From Sporosarcina sp. BP05 (GTDB taxonomy: Bacteria; Bacillota; Bacilli; Bacillales_A; Planococcaceae): DNA of 55,786 nucleotides. The DNA lies in contig NZ_JACFTD010000021.1 in assembly GCF_014282005.1 (NCBI RefSeq), positions 1 to 55,786 of the forward strand, given 5' to 3'. Shown here piece by piece: positions 45,105 to 53,789 of this stretch. The notes beneath the pieces were generated by a model that worked only from the letters and a program-made list of their open reading frames with translations, did no database searches and was not told the origin of the DNA. Numbering within the stretch: position 1 is the first letter of the stretch; every line of letters starts with the position of its first letter. A program made the position numbers and the translations under genes.

Positions 45105-45842
45105 TTGAAGAATTGGAAAATCTATATGTATCTTTTATTTACCTACATTCTAATGCATGTGGGCAGTGTATTTTTGGCGCAGGGCTTATTCGAAAACTTT
45201 CCTTGGAATGAACAATACACCGAACAGGACATGAAGTACCGGGCGAGTTCTTGGTCGCTCTTCACCGTTAATTCAATTGCCGCGATCATTTTTCTACTAA
45301 TCATTTTGAAGAAGAAAAAATTCTTCCAAGTATTCGGAGGTAAAAAATCTACCATCGGCAATTCAGTACTTTGGGGATTCATCGGTTTCTTCCTTGCCTT
45401 GGGTGGACAAATGCTTGCTGGTGCCATCGAGATTGCAATCGGAATAGAACCAGGATCCGATAACACCGCAATTCTTTCCGACATTGCGAAAGTGTCACCA
45501 ATTATCATCATTTCAATCGTACTATTCGCACCATTCCTAGAAGAAATCATTTTTCGACGAGTTATCTTTGGCGGAATTTATCAAAAGACAAACTTTTGGA
45601 TTGCAGCCATTGTCAGCGCCCTAGTGTTTGCTGCTGTTCATAATGAATTCGAACACCTTCTAATTTATATGATGCCCGCTTTCGTCTTCTCTTACTTGTA
45701 TTACCGGACGAAACGCATACTGACACCAATGATTGCCCATTTACTAATGAACGGATTTGTCGTTGTCCTCAATTTAAACATTGAGAAGTTACAGCAATTG
45801 CAAGAGGACTTGAAACAAGCAATAATCTTCTTTATGCACTAA
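45105..45842 (+). CDS. CPBP-family intramembrane metalloprotease (YdiL-like)
   Basis: A 245-residue membrane protein with about seven hydrophobic segments, of the CAAX protease / bacteriocin-processing (CPBP, Abi) family. The three motifs are visible: EEIIFRRVIFGGIY (Glu-Glu-x-x-x-Arg), FAAVHNEFEH (His) and PMIAHLLMNGF (His). The substrate is unknown. Divergent from groES exactly as B. subtilis ydiL, whose length is the same. I use the TTG at 45105 (MKNWKIYMYLL) with AAAGGGTGG upstream; an in-frame TTG at 45087 is less likely. Confidence 0.85.
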   Translation: MKNWKIYMYLLFTYILMHVGSVFLAQGLFENFPWNEQYTEQDMKYRASSWSLFTVNSIAAIIFLLIILKKKKFFQVFGGKKSTIGNSVLWGFIGFFLALGGQMLAGAIEIAIGIEPGSDNTAILSDIAKVSPIIIISIVLFAPFLEEIIFRRVIFGGIYQKTNFWIAAIVSALVFAAVHNEFEHLLIYMMPAFVFSYLYYRTKRILTPMIAHLLMNGFVVVLNLNIEKLQQLQEDLKQAIIFFMH

Positions 45843-45887
45843 AAAAGTCTTCCACAGCCCTATGTAGGGTTGTGGAAGACTTTTTTC
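45842..45887. terminator. Bidirectional terminator between CPBP gene and tatC
   Basis: AAAAAAGTCTTCCACAGCCC and GGGTTGTGGAAGACTTTTTT form a 20-base stem with one mismatch and a TATGTA loop. It serves both convergent genes. Confidence 0.95.
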
Positions 45888-46686
45888 ATTTCTGCTGTTG
45901 CTCATTAACTTCATCAATCTGACGCTGTTGTTCAGCTTTCGCCTCTTCAAATTGTCGCTGCTGTTCGGCCTTCAAGTATTTTCGGTGACCGAAGCGTGAA
46001 ATGAAAATACTTATTTCATAAAGTGCAAACAATGGAACTGTGACAAATGCGTGTGACAACAAGTCAGGCGGTGTAATGAATGCCGCAATTACAAATAGAA
46101 CAAAGTAAGCATATTTCCGTACTTTCACAAGTGTGGTTGGATCCAAAATACCAAGTCTTGTTAAAAATAACAAGACTATCGGTAATTGGAAAACAATACC
46201 AAACGGAATTAGCAATTGGAAAAGGAACGAAAAATACTCATTAATGCCAATTGTTTGGGTTATATCGAGCTCCGTGGATAAAGTCATCATGAATTTCATC
46301 ACATAAGGTAGCAGGACGAAATACGAAAATACAATACCACCAACAAACAGGAAAAATGTGAACGGGATATAATTCAATGTCGCGCGCCGCTCAGTTTCAT
46401 GTAATCCAGGTGAAATAAAGGACCATAATTGATACATAAGCACCGGTGAAATGACGATGAGTGCAATAAAGACAATCACTTTCACGTAAATCATAATCGG
46501 GTCAAGTACATTGAAAGCATTTAACGCAATATTATGTGCTTCCCCATCATTTTGCAGGAACTGAATAAGCGGTTTTGCTATAAAGAAAGCCCCCACTACC
46601 GCAACAACAAAGAAAACGACGATAATCATCAGCCGTTTTCTAATTTCATCTATATGCTCAATGACTGTTAAGTTTTTATCATTCAT
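45886..46686 (-). CDS. tatC: Sec-independent translocase subunit TatC
   Basis: A 266-residue, six-helix membrane protein that recognises twin-arginine signal peptides. Visible: LTVIEHIDEIRKRLMIIVVF, the loop SFISPGLHETERRATLNYIP (family motif near residue 95), and PFGIVFQLPIVLLFLTRLGI. The C-terminal cytoplasmic tail contains two EEAKAEQQRQI-like glutamine-rich repeats, which are unusual but probably harmless. It lies 17 bases after tatA in the same leftward operon; the pair is of the minimal TatA-TatC (TatAy-TatCy) type. Confidence 0.95.
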   Translation of the reverse strand: MNDKNLTVIEHIDEIRKRLMIIVVFFVVAVVGAFFIAKPLIQFLQNDGEAHNIALNAFNVLDPIMIYVKVIVFIALIVISPVLMYQLWSFISPGLHETERRATLNYIPFTFFLFVGGIVFSYFVLLPYVMKFMMTLSTELDITQTIGINEYFSFLFQLLIPFGIVFQLPIVLLFLTRLGILDPTTLVKVRKYAYFVLFVIAAFITPPDLLSHAFVTVPLFALYEISIFISRFGHRKYLKAEQQRQFEEAKAEQQRQIDEVNEQQQK

Positions 46687-46703
46687 CTGACAAACATCCT
46701 AAC

Positions 46704-46889
46704 TTACTTCAGTTCTTCTTTCTTGTCTTCAACTTTCTTTACTTCATCGTCTTCTACAAGACCTTTTGTCGCGTGTTTGAATTCACGCAGTGATGAACCA
46801 AAGGCTTTCCCGATTTCAGGCAGTTTCTTGGGACCGAATACGAGCAAAGCAATAACAGCAATGATAATCAGACTTCCTGGACCTGGCAT
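46704..46889 (-). CDS. tatA: Twin-arginine translocase TatA/E
   Basis: A 61-residue protein with one N-terminal membrane helix ([14 protein letters not shown]), the hinge [20 protein letters not shown] and a charged tail ([15 protein letters not shown]). It forms the pore for folded proteins with TatC. The ATG at 46889 has GGAGG eight bases upstream and starts MPGPGSL; the longer frame to 46928 has no ribosome site. Confidence 0.93.
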   Translation of the reverse strand: MPGPGSLIIIAVIALLVFGPKKLPEIGKAFGSSLREFKHATKGLVEDDEVKKVEDKKEELK

Positions 46890-46982
46890 CTCGGACACCT
46901 CCTTCATAAAGATGGGGATTGAACTCAATCCTTCTTTTGTCTATTTTACACGAAATCCGCCGGAATTACTATTTACGAAGCG

Positions 46983-47633
46983 TCACATATGTGAATCTTT
47001 TACGTCGTTTTTTATAAAGTAAATAAGCGTTTGCAATTCGACAGACAAATCGATTGTATGAACCCGTAACGATTCAGGTACCGTTAGCCGTACCGGAGTA
47101 AAGTTAAGGATTCCTTTCACACCAATAGCTGCAAGCTTATCTGTCACTTCTTGCGCTACACGTGAAGGTACTGAAAGAATGACGAGTTCGATTCCTAATT
47201 CCTTGATTTTATCCTCAATCGTATCAGGATGAAAGACCGGAATTCCACTCATCTCTGTCCCTTCATGCGTACCTTTCGGATCGAATGCAATGATGATGCG
47301 CGTATTGTGATTTTTATGGAAATTATATTTCAAAAAAGCGTTCCCTAAACTACCAACGCCAATGAGCGCTACATCTGTCACTTCATCCTGATCGAGAGCC
47401 TGACGGAAAAAGTCGACTAGATAATGCACATCATACCCGTACCCTTTACGGCCAAGTGCACCGAAATGTGAAAAATCACGTCGAATCGTGGCAGCATCAA
47501 TTTTCATAGCTTCGCTTAATTCACTGGATGATACTCGTTTCTTCCCTGAATTCGCGAAGTTTTGAAGAAACCTATAATATAAAGGCAAACGTTTTGACGT
47601 CGCCTGCGGAATTTTGATTGTTTCCCCTATCAT
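46983..47633 (-). CDS. rex: Redox-sensing repressor Rex
   Basis: A 216-residue repressor that leaves DNA when NADH rises. The winged-helix N-terminus ([54 protein letters not shown]) and the Rossmann NAD site ([19 protein letters not shown]) are clear, with [20 protein letters not shown] near the end. The ATG at 47633 has GGAGGG upstream. It lies upstream of tatA and divergent from the ABC-F gene, as in the B. subtilis ydiF-ydiH region (without moaC). Confidence 0.95.
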   Translation of the reverse strand: MIGETIKIPQATSKRLPLYYRFLQNFANSGKKRVSSSELSEAMKIDAATIRRDFSHFGALGRKGYGYDVHYLVDFFRQALDQDEVTDVALIGVGSLGNAFLKYNFHKNHNTRIIIAFDPKGTHEGTEMSGIPVFHPDTIEDKIKELGIELVILSVPSRVAQEVTDKLAAIGVKGILNFTPVRLTVPESLRVHTIDLSVELQTLIYFIKNDVKDSHM

Positions 47634-47756
47634 TTTAACCCTCCTGAGTGTATCTAAAGGCGATTCTATCGTACAGTAGATAATGAGCGTTGTAAAGTCG
47701 ACCGTTGCACGCCTGACGCCATTCATTTAAACTGAAGAGGAATAGAGGTGCTTTAT

Positions 47757-49685
47757 TTGATCGTATTACAAGTGAACGGATTAACAAAATCATTTTCAGG
47801 AACAGATATATTAGAAAACGTAAAGCTGGAAGTACAGCACCGCGACCGCGTCGCACTTGTTGGACGCAACGGAGCCGGTAAATCGACATTACTCAAAATA
47901 ATTGCAGGTGAAATGAGCGCTGATTCGGGGGATTTAATCGTCCCTAAAGATATCCGGATTGGGTACCTTGAACAGCATTCAGGTATTGATTCTGTCTTGA
48001 CGGTTTGGGAAGAGATGATGACTGTATTCGAACCACTCCATAGTATTGAAAGACGGCTTCGATCGCTTGAAGGGCTTATGGCAGACCCGTCCGTCTACGA
48101 CAACCCGAGCGACTATGATCGCGTTATCAAAGAGTACGACGCCCTACAAATCGAATTCAAAGACTCTGGCGGCTATCAATATGAATCTGATACTCGCTCC
48201 GTGCTTCACGGGATGCGTTTTTACCCAGAGGATTACAGCAAAAACGTCAATCTTCTTTCCGGTGGTCAGAAGACGCGATTGGCACTCGCTAAAATGCTGC
48301 TTAGTAAACCAGATCTCCTCATCCTTGATGAACCAACAAACCATCTGGATATCGAAACGCTTGGCTGGCTAGAAAAATACTTGGTATCCTACGAAGGCGC
48401 AATCTTAATTGTTTCCCATGACCGCTATTTCTTAGATGAAATCGTGACAATTGTCTACGAAGTCTCGCGGAAAAAAGTCGCGAAGTTTACAGGTAACTAT
48501 AGTGCGTATCTTGACGAAAAAGCGAAAAATTATGAACGTGATCAAAAACTTTACGTCAAGGAAATGGGTGAGAAGGCCAAGCTCGAGGATTTCGTTCAAC
48601 GTAACATTGCCCGGGCATCAACATCAAAAATGGCGAAAAGCCGACGTAAAACGCTTGAAAAGACTGATTGGATGGGTTCTCCTGATGGAGATGAAAAATC
48701 CGCAAACTTTACCTTCTCGATTGATCGTCCCAGTGGAAATGATGTACTAGCACTGGAAGAAGTAGCTGTCGGTTATGACAGTATCCCTGTTTCAACTGGT
48801 ATCGGCATGCGTGTCTACAAACAAGACCGCATTGCACTTATCGGACCGAACGGCGTCGGTAAATCAACCATTTTGAAGACCATCGTCAAGTCCCAAGAAC
48901 CACTAGCAGGAAAAATTCGTTATGGTACAAATGTTCAATTTGGCTATTACGACCAAGAACAAGCGACACTTATCGGAACTGGGACCGTTCTTCAGGAGCT
49001 TTGGGATGATTGGCCGACGATGAATGAAAAAGATGTTCGCTCAGTACTTGGACGCTTTTTATTTACAGGTGAAGATGTTGAGAAGCCCGTCTCTTCCCTG
49101 TCAGGTGGAGAAAAAGCTCGATTATCTCTCGCTAAATTAATGTTACAAAAATCAAATACACTTGTCCTTGATGAGCCAACGAACCATCTTGACTTGGATA
49201 GCAAGGAAATTCTTGAAAATGCATTGGATGACTTCCCAGGCACCCTCATCTTCGTGTCGCATGACCGGTACTTTATCAATCGCATCGCTACAAAGGTAAT
49301 CGACATCAGTGCAACAGGTACAACCGAATACCTCGGTGATTATGATTACTTCATCGAGAAAAAACTGGAACAGGAAGAACTACTTGCCGAATCTAACGCC
49401 GCTAAAGCAACAGCAACTCCTGTCATTGAAAGAAAAAATGATGATGATAAAGAACTAAAAAGGCAGGAAAGAAGACTGACTAGAGCTATTGACGAAGTCG
49501 AATCGCAACTAACTATTTTGGAAGATGAAATCGTAGCACTGCAAGATGAACTTTCTACTCCTGAATTTGCAGACGATCATGTGAAATTAATGGAGTTACA
49601 GGCACAGATTGATGCAATTCAGGCACAGCATGACAGCAAGTCCGAAAATTGGCTTGGTCTTCAAGAAGAACTAGAGGCATTGTAA
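47757..49685 (+). CDS. ydiF: ABC-F family ATPase (YdiF-like)
   Basis: A 642-residue soluble protein with two ABC domains and no membrane segment. Domain 1: Walker A GRNGAGKST, signature LLSGGQKTRLALAKMLL, Walker B LLILDEPTNHLD. The interdomain linker includes VKEMGEKAKLEDFVQRNIAR. Domain 2: GPNGVGKST, SLSGGEKARLSLAKLML, LVLDEPTNHLD. The C-terminus is a coiled coil (about 560-640). ABC-F proteins act on the ribosome as translation factors; the precise role of YdiF is not known. The start is TTG at 47757, six bases after AGAGGTG, giving the same length as B. subtilis YdiF. Confidence 0.93.
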   Translation: MIVLQVNGLTKSFSGTDILENVKLEVQHRDRVALVGRNGAGKSTLLKIIAGEMSADSGDLIVPKDIRIGYLEQHSGIDSVLTVWEEMMTVFEPLHSIERRLRSLEGLMADPSVYDNPSDYDRVIKEYDALQIEFKDSGGYQYESDTRSVLHGMRFYPEDYSKNVNLLSGGQKTRLALAKMLLSKPDLLILDEPTNHLDIETLGWLEKYLVSYEGAILIVSHDRYFLDEIVTIVYEVSRKKVAKFTGNYSAYLDEKAKNYERDQKLYVKEMGEKAKLEDFVQRNIARASTSKMAKSRRKTLEKTDWMGSPDGDEKSANFTFSIDRPSGNDVLALEEVAVGYDSIPVSTGIGMRVYKQDRIALIGPNGVGKSTILKTIVKSQEPLAGKIRYGTNVQFGYYDQEQATLIGTGTVLQELWDDWPTMNEKDVRSVLGRFLFTGEDVEKPVSSLSGGEKARLSLAKLMLQKSNTLVLDEPTNHLDLDSKEILENALDDFPGTLIFVSHDRYFINRIATKVIDISATGTTEYLGDYDYFIEKKLEQEELLAESNAAKATATPVIERKNDDDKELKRQERRLTRAIDEVESQLTILEDEIVALQDELSTPEFADDHVKLMELQAQIDAIQAQHDSKSENWLGLQEELEAL

Positions 49686-49698
49686 GATGAGTTTGAAC

Positions 49699-49741
49699 GT
49701 CACGCTAAACCAGATCCAATGGTTTAGCGTGACGTTTTGTC
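49699..49741 (+). terminator. Terminator after ydiF
   Basis: CGTCACGCTAAACC pairs perfectly with GGTTTAGCGTGACG around AGATCCAAT, followed by TTTTG. Confidence 0.9.
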
Positions 49742-49799
49742 ATTTCTTGCTGTCGTAACCTATCAAATAAAAGTAGGAAAAGATATTCCCTGAAAAATG

Positions 49800-49968
49800 T
49801 TTCCACAACCTTATCCACACAAGAAATGTAGTTATACCTGTAATACTCCGTTATTATCCACACTATCCACAAACAATGCATTTCTTATACACATAGTTAT
49901 CCCTTAATCACTGTTACTAAATGTACATATACAATTGTTATACACAACTTATCCACAACTGTGCATAA
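49800..49968. other. Cluster of DnaA boxes between ydiF and tsaD
   Basis: Three perfect TTATCCACA boxes (49811-49819, 49854-49862, 49949-49957) and at least four one-mismatch boxes (49863-49871 CTATCCACA, 49885-49893 and 49938-49946 TTATACACA, 49960-49968 on the other strand TTATGCACA) lie within 160 bases of a non-coding gap. The flanks are A/T-rich. The gap has no gene. From memory, B. subtilis has a DnaA-box cluster at the same place (gcp, now tsaD). Confidence 0.82.
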
Positions 49969-50010
49969 GTACGAACGTTCCCTATTGACATCTAAAAAAA
50001 AATCGGGATA

Positions 50011-50054
50011 AAAAAACACGAAAGTTGTCAAAATATGACGACTTTCGTGTTTTT
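50011..50054. terminator. Bidirectional terminator after tsaD
   Basis: AAAACACGAAAGT pairs with ACTTTCGTGTTTT and the stem continues through GTC/GAC, with T-runs on both sides. On the minus strand it ends the tsaE-tsaB-rimI-tsaD operon. Confidence 0.92.
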
Positions 50055-50060
50055 ACTTAA

Positions 50061-51083
50061 TTACTGTTTCCATGACACTAGGGGCATACCAGGCTTACCA
50101 TTCATCGCAAGATTTCCGCGTATTCCATCTATAAACATGGCCGATCCAGCTGCAGCAATCATTGCCGCATTATCTGTACATAATGCGATTGGTGGAACGT
50201 AAAAAGGTATATCTTGCGTCTTAAATGTTTCTTCAAGAGAAGCACGTAACCCTTTATTCGCTGCTACTCCGCCAGCGGCAATTACCTGTTTCACACCGAA
50301 CTCTTTCGCTGCTCTTAACGCTTTCGTCGTCAACACCTCAACGACACTTGCTTGGAAGCCAGCCGCAACATGAAAGGGATTTACATCCTCCCCCTTTTGT
50401 GCGAGATTATGCTTATAATTAATCACTGATGATTTAAGACCGCTGAAGCTAAAGTCATATGAACCTGGCTCGAGCCATGCTCTCGGGAAAACAACTTGGC
50501 CATCGCTTTCAGCCGCTAACTTATCGATTTTTGGTCCGCCCGGGTAAGGAAGACCCAGTACACGAGCTACTTTATCATAGGCTTCACCAGCAGCGTCATC
50601 ACGTGTTTCTCCAACTAATTTAAACGAACCATGCCCCTCCATTATTACTAGCTCTGTATGGCCTCCTGAGACGATGAGCGCAAGAAGTGGGAACTCCATG
50701 GGCTGCATTAGTTGGTTAGCGTATATATGTCCTGCAATATGATGAACACCGATAATCGGTAAACCGTTGGCAAAAGCAAATGCTTTCGCAGCATTAACAC
50801 CAATCAACAAGGCCCCTACCAAACCAGGTCCTTCCGTAACAGCAACTGCGTCAAGTTCCTCAGGTTTTAGTTCAGCATTCGCAAGTGCTTCTTCAATCAC
50901 CAGTGTAATTTGCTCAACATGGTGTCTCGATGCAATTTCCGGCACTACCCCACCAAACCGTTTTTGGCTAGTGATTTGAGATGCTACGACGTTCGATATA
51001 ATCTCTGTGCCGTTTTTCACGACGGATGCAGCGGTTTCATCACAGCTTGTCTCAATTCCTAAAATATAGCTATCTTTTGTCAT
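50061..51083 (-). CDS. tsaD: tRNA t6A threonylcarbamoyltransferase TsaD
   Basis: A 340-residue ASKHA-fold enzyme (formerly Gcp/YdiE) that transfers the threonylcarbamoyl group to A37 of ANN-decoding tRNAs, with TsaB and TsaE. Visible: [15 protein letters not shown], the metal-binding [47 protein letters not shown] and [12 protein letters not shown]. The ATG at 51083 overlaps the rimI stop as ATGA and has GGTGG upstream. Confidence 0.96.
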   Translation of the reverse strand: MTKDSYILGIETSCDETAASVVKNGTEIISNVVASQITSQKRFGGVVPEIASRHHVEQITLVIEEALANAELKPEELDAVAVTEGPGLVGALLIGVNAAKAFAFANGLPIIGVHHIAGHIYANQLMQPMEFPLLALIVSGGHTELVIMEGHGSFKLVGETRDDAAGEAYDKVARVLGLPYPGGPKIDKLAAESDGQVVFPRAWLEPGSYDFSFSGLKSSVINYKHNLAQKGEDVNPFHVAAGFQASVVEVLTTKALRAAKEFGVKQVIAAGGVAANKGLRASLEETFKTQDIPFYVPPIALCTDNAAMIAAAGSAMFIDGIRGNLAMNGKPGMPLVSWKQ

Positions 51084-51538
51084 TTGAATTCCACCCACAT
51101 GACGAGCCCATCTTCATGGTCGTCCGTATAATAGTTTTTCCTAATTCCGCCGTCCTGGAACCCAAGCTTACGGTATAGATTTTGAGCCGTAATATTGGTC
51201 ATCCGCACTTCCAGTGTCATTAAACGGACTTCTTTTTCTATACAAAGCGTAATCGCTTCCTTCATAAGAGCTTCGCCGATGCCATTACCCCTTAAATGCT
51301 TTCGTACCGCAACATTCGTAATATGGCACTCATCCAGTATTATCCACATTCCGCAATGCCCGATAACTTCATTTTCATAAACTGCAACAACATAGTGCGC
51401 ATGTTCATTTTCGGTCATTTCATGCTCAAAAGCTTCTGCAGTCCACGGCGTAGCAAATGATTCCTTTTCGATTTCAACAACTGAAGGAATATCCTCTACT
51501 CCCATTTCTCTATAACTAATCTCTTTATCCACGATCAT
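51080..51538 (-). CDS. rimI: Ribosomal-protein-type N-acetyltransferase RimI
   Basis: A 152-residue GNAT acetyltransferase expected to acetylate the N-terminus of ribosomal protein S18 or similar targets. Visible: the acetyl-CoA loop [39 protein letters not shown] and the tail [19 protein letters not shown]. It overlaps tsaB by 14 bases and tsaD by four, in the usual tsaE-tsaB-rimI-tsaD order. Confidence 0.93.
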   Translation of the reverse strand: MIVDKEISYREMGVEDIPSVVEIEKESFATPWTAEAFEHEMTENEHAHYVVAVYENEVIGHCGMWIILDECHITNVAVRKHLRGNGIGEALMKEAITLCIEKEVRLMTLEVRMTNITAQNLYRKLGFQDGGIRKNYYTDDHEDGLVMWVEFK

Positions 51539-52235
51539 TGTCCTTCCCCTGCTCTTTTAACCAATTTGCTTCAGCTTCAGCAATACGTCGATATTCCGGA
51601 ACAAATGCATGTATATCCGCTTCTGATTCTGATTGAGCAGCAATATATATAAGGGATGAAGCTCGTGGTAGATTAAATTGAAGGGGTGCTAGAACTGCAC
51701 GGTGTCCTAGTTGTTCAATAAGTTTTTTCTCATGCATTGCTGTATCTTTTCCAACGAATAAAACAGGACTACTGTGTTGCTCAAGCAAATGGACCAACTC
51801 TTCCAACGAGTAATGGCCATCCTCAATAATTTCAGTAAGCTTTCCTTCAACATATTGATAAACGCCGGCATAGACATTGCCCCGTCTCGCATCAACAATT
51901 GGACAAACCAACCCATTGAAGAATAATGCATTTGCCGCCAGTGCTTTTAAAGTGGATACGCCCACAAGAGGTTTACCAAGTGTCCATGCAAGTGTCTTCG
52001 CTATCGTCACTCCAATTCGTGCGCCTGTATAAGAACCCGGCCCTTCTGAGACTGCAATTGCATCAATATCCGTAGGTACTAAACCCGCTTGTTCCAACAA
52101 CTCTTCAATTGCTGGCATGGCACGTAGCGAGTGGTTAATAGCCATCGCTGAAGTTCCTTCTATTAATAGTTCCCCATCTTTCACAAGTGCAACTGAAATG
52201 GGCGTGTTAGCCGTATCGATACCTAGCCAGATCAT
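51525..52235 (-). CDS. tsaB: tRNA t6A biosynthesis protein TsaB
   Basis: A 236-residue partner of TsaD with the same fold but without its catalytic site. Visible: MIWLGIDTANTPISVALVKD, AIAVSEGPGSYTGARIGVTI and the loop IVDARRGNVYAGVY. The ATG at 52235 overlaps the tsaE stop as ATGA, with AGGGGA eight bases upstream. Confidence 0.94.
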   Translation of the reverse strand: MIWLGIDTANTPISVALVKDGELLIEGTSAMAINHSLRAMPAIEELLEQAGLVPTDIDAIAVSEGPGSYTGARIGVTIAKTLAWTLGKPLVGVSTLKALAANALFFNGLVCPIVDARRGNVYAGVYQYVEGKLTEIIEDGHYSLEELVHLLEQHSSPVLFVGKDTAMHEKKLIEQLGHRAVLAPLQFNLPRASSLIYIAAQSESEADIHAFVPEYRRIAEAEANWLKEQGKDNDRG

Positions 52236-52684
52236 AAGAAAATCCCCTCGCAAATCTTTTCATATCTTTCACCTATTGGCGTGAATGTAATCATCCGTTT
52301 ATCTCCGCCACCATGAACAAGCTGGATTTCCAGACGTTCTGCCGGCAAATCATCTTGTATAAGATGCGCCCACTCGATAACAGATATTGCATCTCCGTAA
52401 AACAATTCATCCCAGCCAAGATCCTCATCACTGCCAGCTAAGCGATAGACATCGAGATGATTTAGTGGGTAATTACCTTCGTACTGTTTGATGATTGTGA
52501 ATGTCGGACTGTTAACCGTGCGTGTAATGCCAAGTCCTTTTGCAAGTGCCTTTGTAAAGGTCGTTTTACCCGCACCTAAATCGCCTTCAAGCGTAAGTAC
52601 GTCCGGTGGTGTCAGAAGGGCTGCAAGTTTCGTTGCAATCTGCTCTGTCTCTTCTATAGAATTTACTTCTATTTCCCTAGTCAT
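52232..52684 (-). CDS. tsaE: tRNA t6A biosynthesis ATPase TsaE
   Basis: A 150-residue P-loop ATPase that drives the TsaB-TsaD complex. Visible: LTLEGDLGAGKTTFTKALAK (Walker A), VNSPTFTIIKQYEG, LNHLDVYRLAGSDEDLGWDE and VIEWAHLIQDDLP. First gene of the operon; AGAGG lies eight to nine bases before the ATG. A weak promoter candidate (TACACT at 52714-52719) precedes it. Confidence 0.94.
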   Translation of the reverse strand: MTREIEVNSIEETEQIATKLAALLTPPDVLTLEGDLGAGKTTFTKALAKGLGITRTVNSPTFTIIKQYEGNYPLNHLDVYRLAGSDEDLGWDELFYGDAISVIEWAHLIQDDLPAERLEIQLVHGGGDKRMITFTPIGERYEKICEGIFL

Positions 52685-52778
52685 AGGTTATTTCCTCTCT
52701 GCTTCTTTGCTATAGTGTACCGAAAACATGATATATCAGAAAGCATCTACGCTTATATATGTATTTTCGGATGGGGGT

Positions 52779-52882
52779 GTTGTTTACTTTGCTGAAAACG
52801 TTGCTTACTTTTGTTATAACGTTGTTTATTTTTGTTGAAGTGTTGTCTACTTTGCAAAAAAAATGTTGCCTACTTCTTTTTC
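52779..52882. repeat. Degenerate 21-bp tandem repeats upstream of tsaE
   Basis: Five consecutive units starting at 52779, 52800, 52821, 52842 and 52865, each beginning GTTGYYTAYTT on the plus strand (GTTGTTTACTT, GTTGCTTACTT, GTTGTTTATTT, GTTGTCTACTT, GTTGCCTACTT). The first three are exactly 21 bases apart, two helical turns. The function is unknown; nothing else is seen in the 52685-52920 gap apart from the tsaE promoter. Confidence 0.75.
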
Positions 52883-52918
52883 AAATAAATATATTTGTTA
52901 AATCCTAGAATTCTATAT

Positions 52919-52958
52919 ACAAAAAAACCAATCCCGGAATTAATCCCTAGAATCGGTT
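52919..52958 (-). terminator. Terminator after tRNA-Asp (first copy)
   Basis: On the minus strand AACCGATTCTAGGGA pairs with TTCCGGGATTGGTT (G-U pairs included), followed by TTTTTTT, 18 bases after the tRNA. Confidence 0.82.
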
Positions 52959-52975
52959 CTGAATTTAAAATTTAA

Positions 52976-53051
52976 TGGCGGTCCCGACCGGGATCGAACC
53001 GGCGATCTCCTGCGTGACAGGCAGGCATGTTAACCGCTACACCACGGGACC
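52976..53051 (-). tRNA. tRNA-Asp (anticodon GTC), copy 1
   Basis: A 76-base tRNA on the minus strand, starting GGTCCCGTGGTGTAGCGG, with the anticodon loop CTGTCAC (GTC), T-loop GTTCGATCC and an encoded CCA end. The acceptor stem GGTCCCG/CGGGACC is perfect. It follows the 5S gene by about 65 bases and is identical to the copy at 55634-55709. Confidence 0.98.
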
Positions 53052-53118
53052 TTACTATGTAATAATTTTCGATTTTTCAAGTAACTTCATCACATTAATA
53101 TCGAAAGTAAATATGTGA

Positions 53119-53235
<117 letters not shown>

Positions 53236-53265
53236 CTACATCGTCTTTTCTTAAAGACAATACTT

Positions 53266-53293
53266 AGTATAGCATATCTTATGATAATTACAA
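53266..53293 (-). promoter_or_regulatory. Candidate promoter of the solitary 5S-tRNA-Asp unit
   Basis: On the minus strand TTGTAA (53288-53293), a 16-base spacer and TATACT (53266-53271), about 31 bases before the 5S gene. A second candidate, TTGTTA (53431-53436), 16 bases, TATACT (53409-53414), lies further upstream, next to the insertion sequence. Confidence 0.55.
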
Positions 53294-53432
53294 GTGGTTT
53301 TTTCATCGATGTGTTTTATTCGTTAATAAAAGAATAAAATAGATTGATAAAAGTCCTTTTCGAACATAAATTAAGTTACCTATAAATTAGTATCTACTTC
53401 CAAGCTATAGTATACCGAAAACACATTATCTA

Positions 53433-53440
53433 ACAAAACA
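53433..53440. repeat. 8-bp target site duplication, left
   Basis: ACAAAACA directly left of the insertion sequence; the same eight bases stand at 55549-55556 directly right of it. Confidence 0.92.
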
Positions 53441-53789
53441 GGTTGTACAATAAATGACGTTGGTGAAAGAAAATCCCCATCCCTTTAAAAGGAGATGGGG
53501 AGGATCTTCACTAACGTCATTTTTTATAACTATATTGGATAAGGTAATCCTACCAACCGCCGATTTCCGTTCCAAGCGGACTCTTTCCGCGGGCACGGCC
53601 TCAGCCGCTTCCTTCGCTGCGCTCAGTCCAAGGTCTTCAGCTCGTGCTGTTCCCACTGGAGTCGCCGCTTTCCACTTCAATCAGCTGGAGAGTCGAGGTA
53701 AGATAAAATCCCTTTATGTAAATAGAAAACAAGTGAGATTCCCTGTAGAATAAAAGTCGACTAAAACCATCATCTAGGAGAGAACTCAC

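Noticed and set aside
45886..45990. Glutamine-rich TatC tail as a frameshift artefact
   Set aside because: The frame ends right before a perfect terminator and the repeats are in frame, so it is more likely genuine.
49800..49968. Complete replication origin
   Set aside because: DnaA boxes are present, but there is no dnaA/dnaN context and no clear unwinding element; a titration cluster is more likely.
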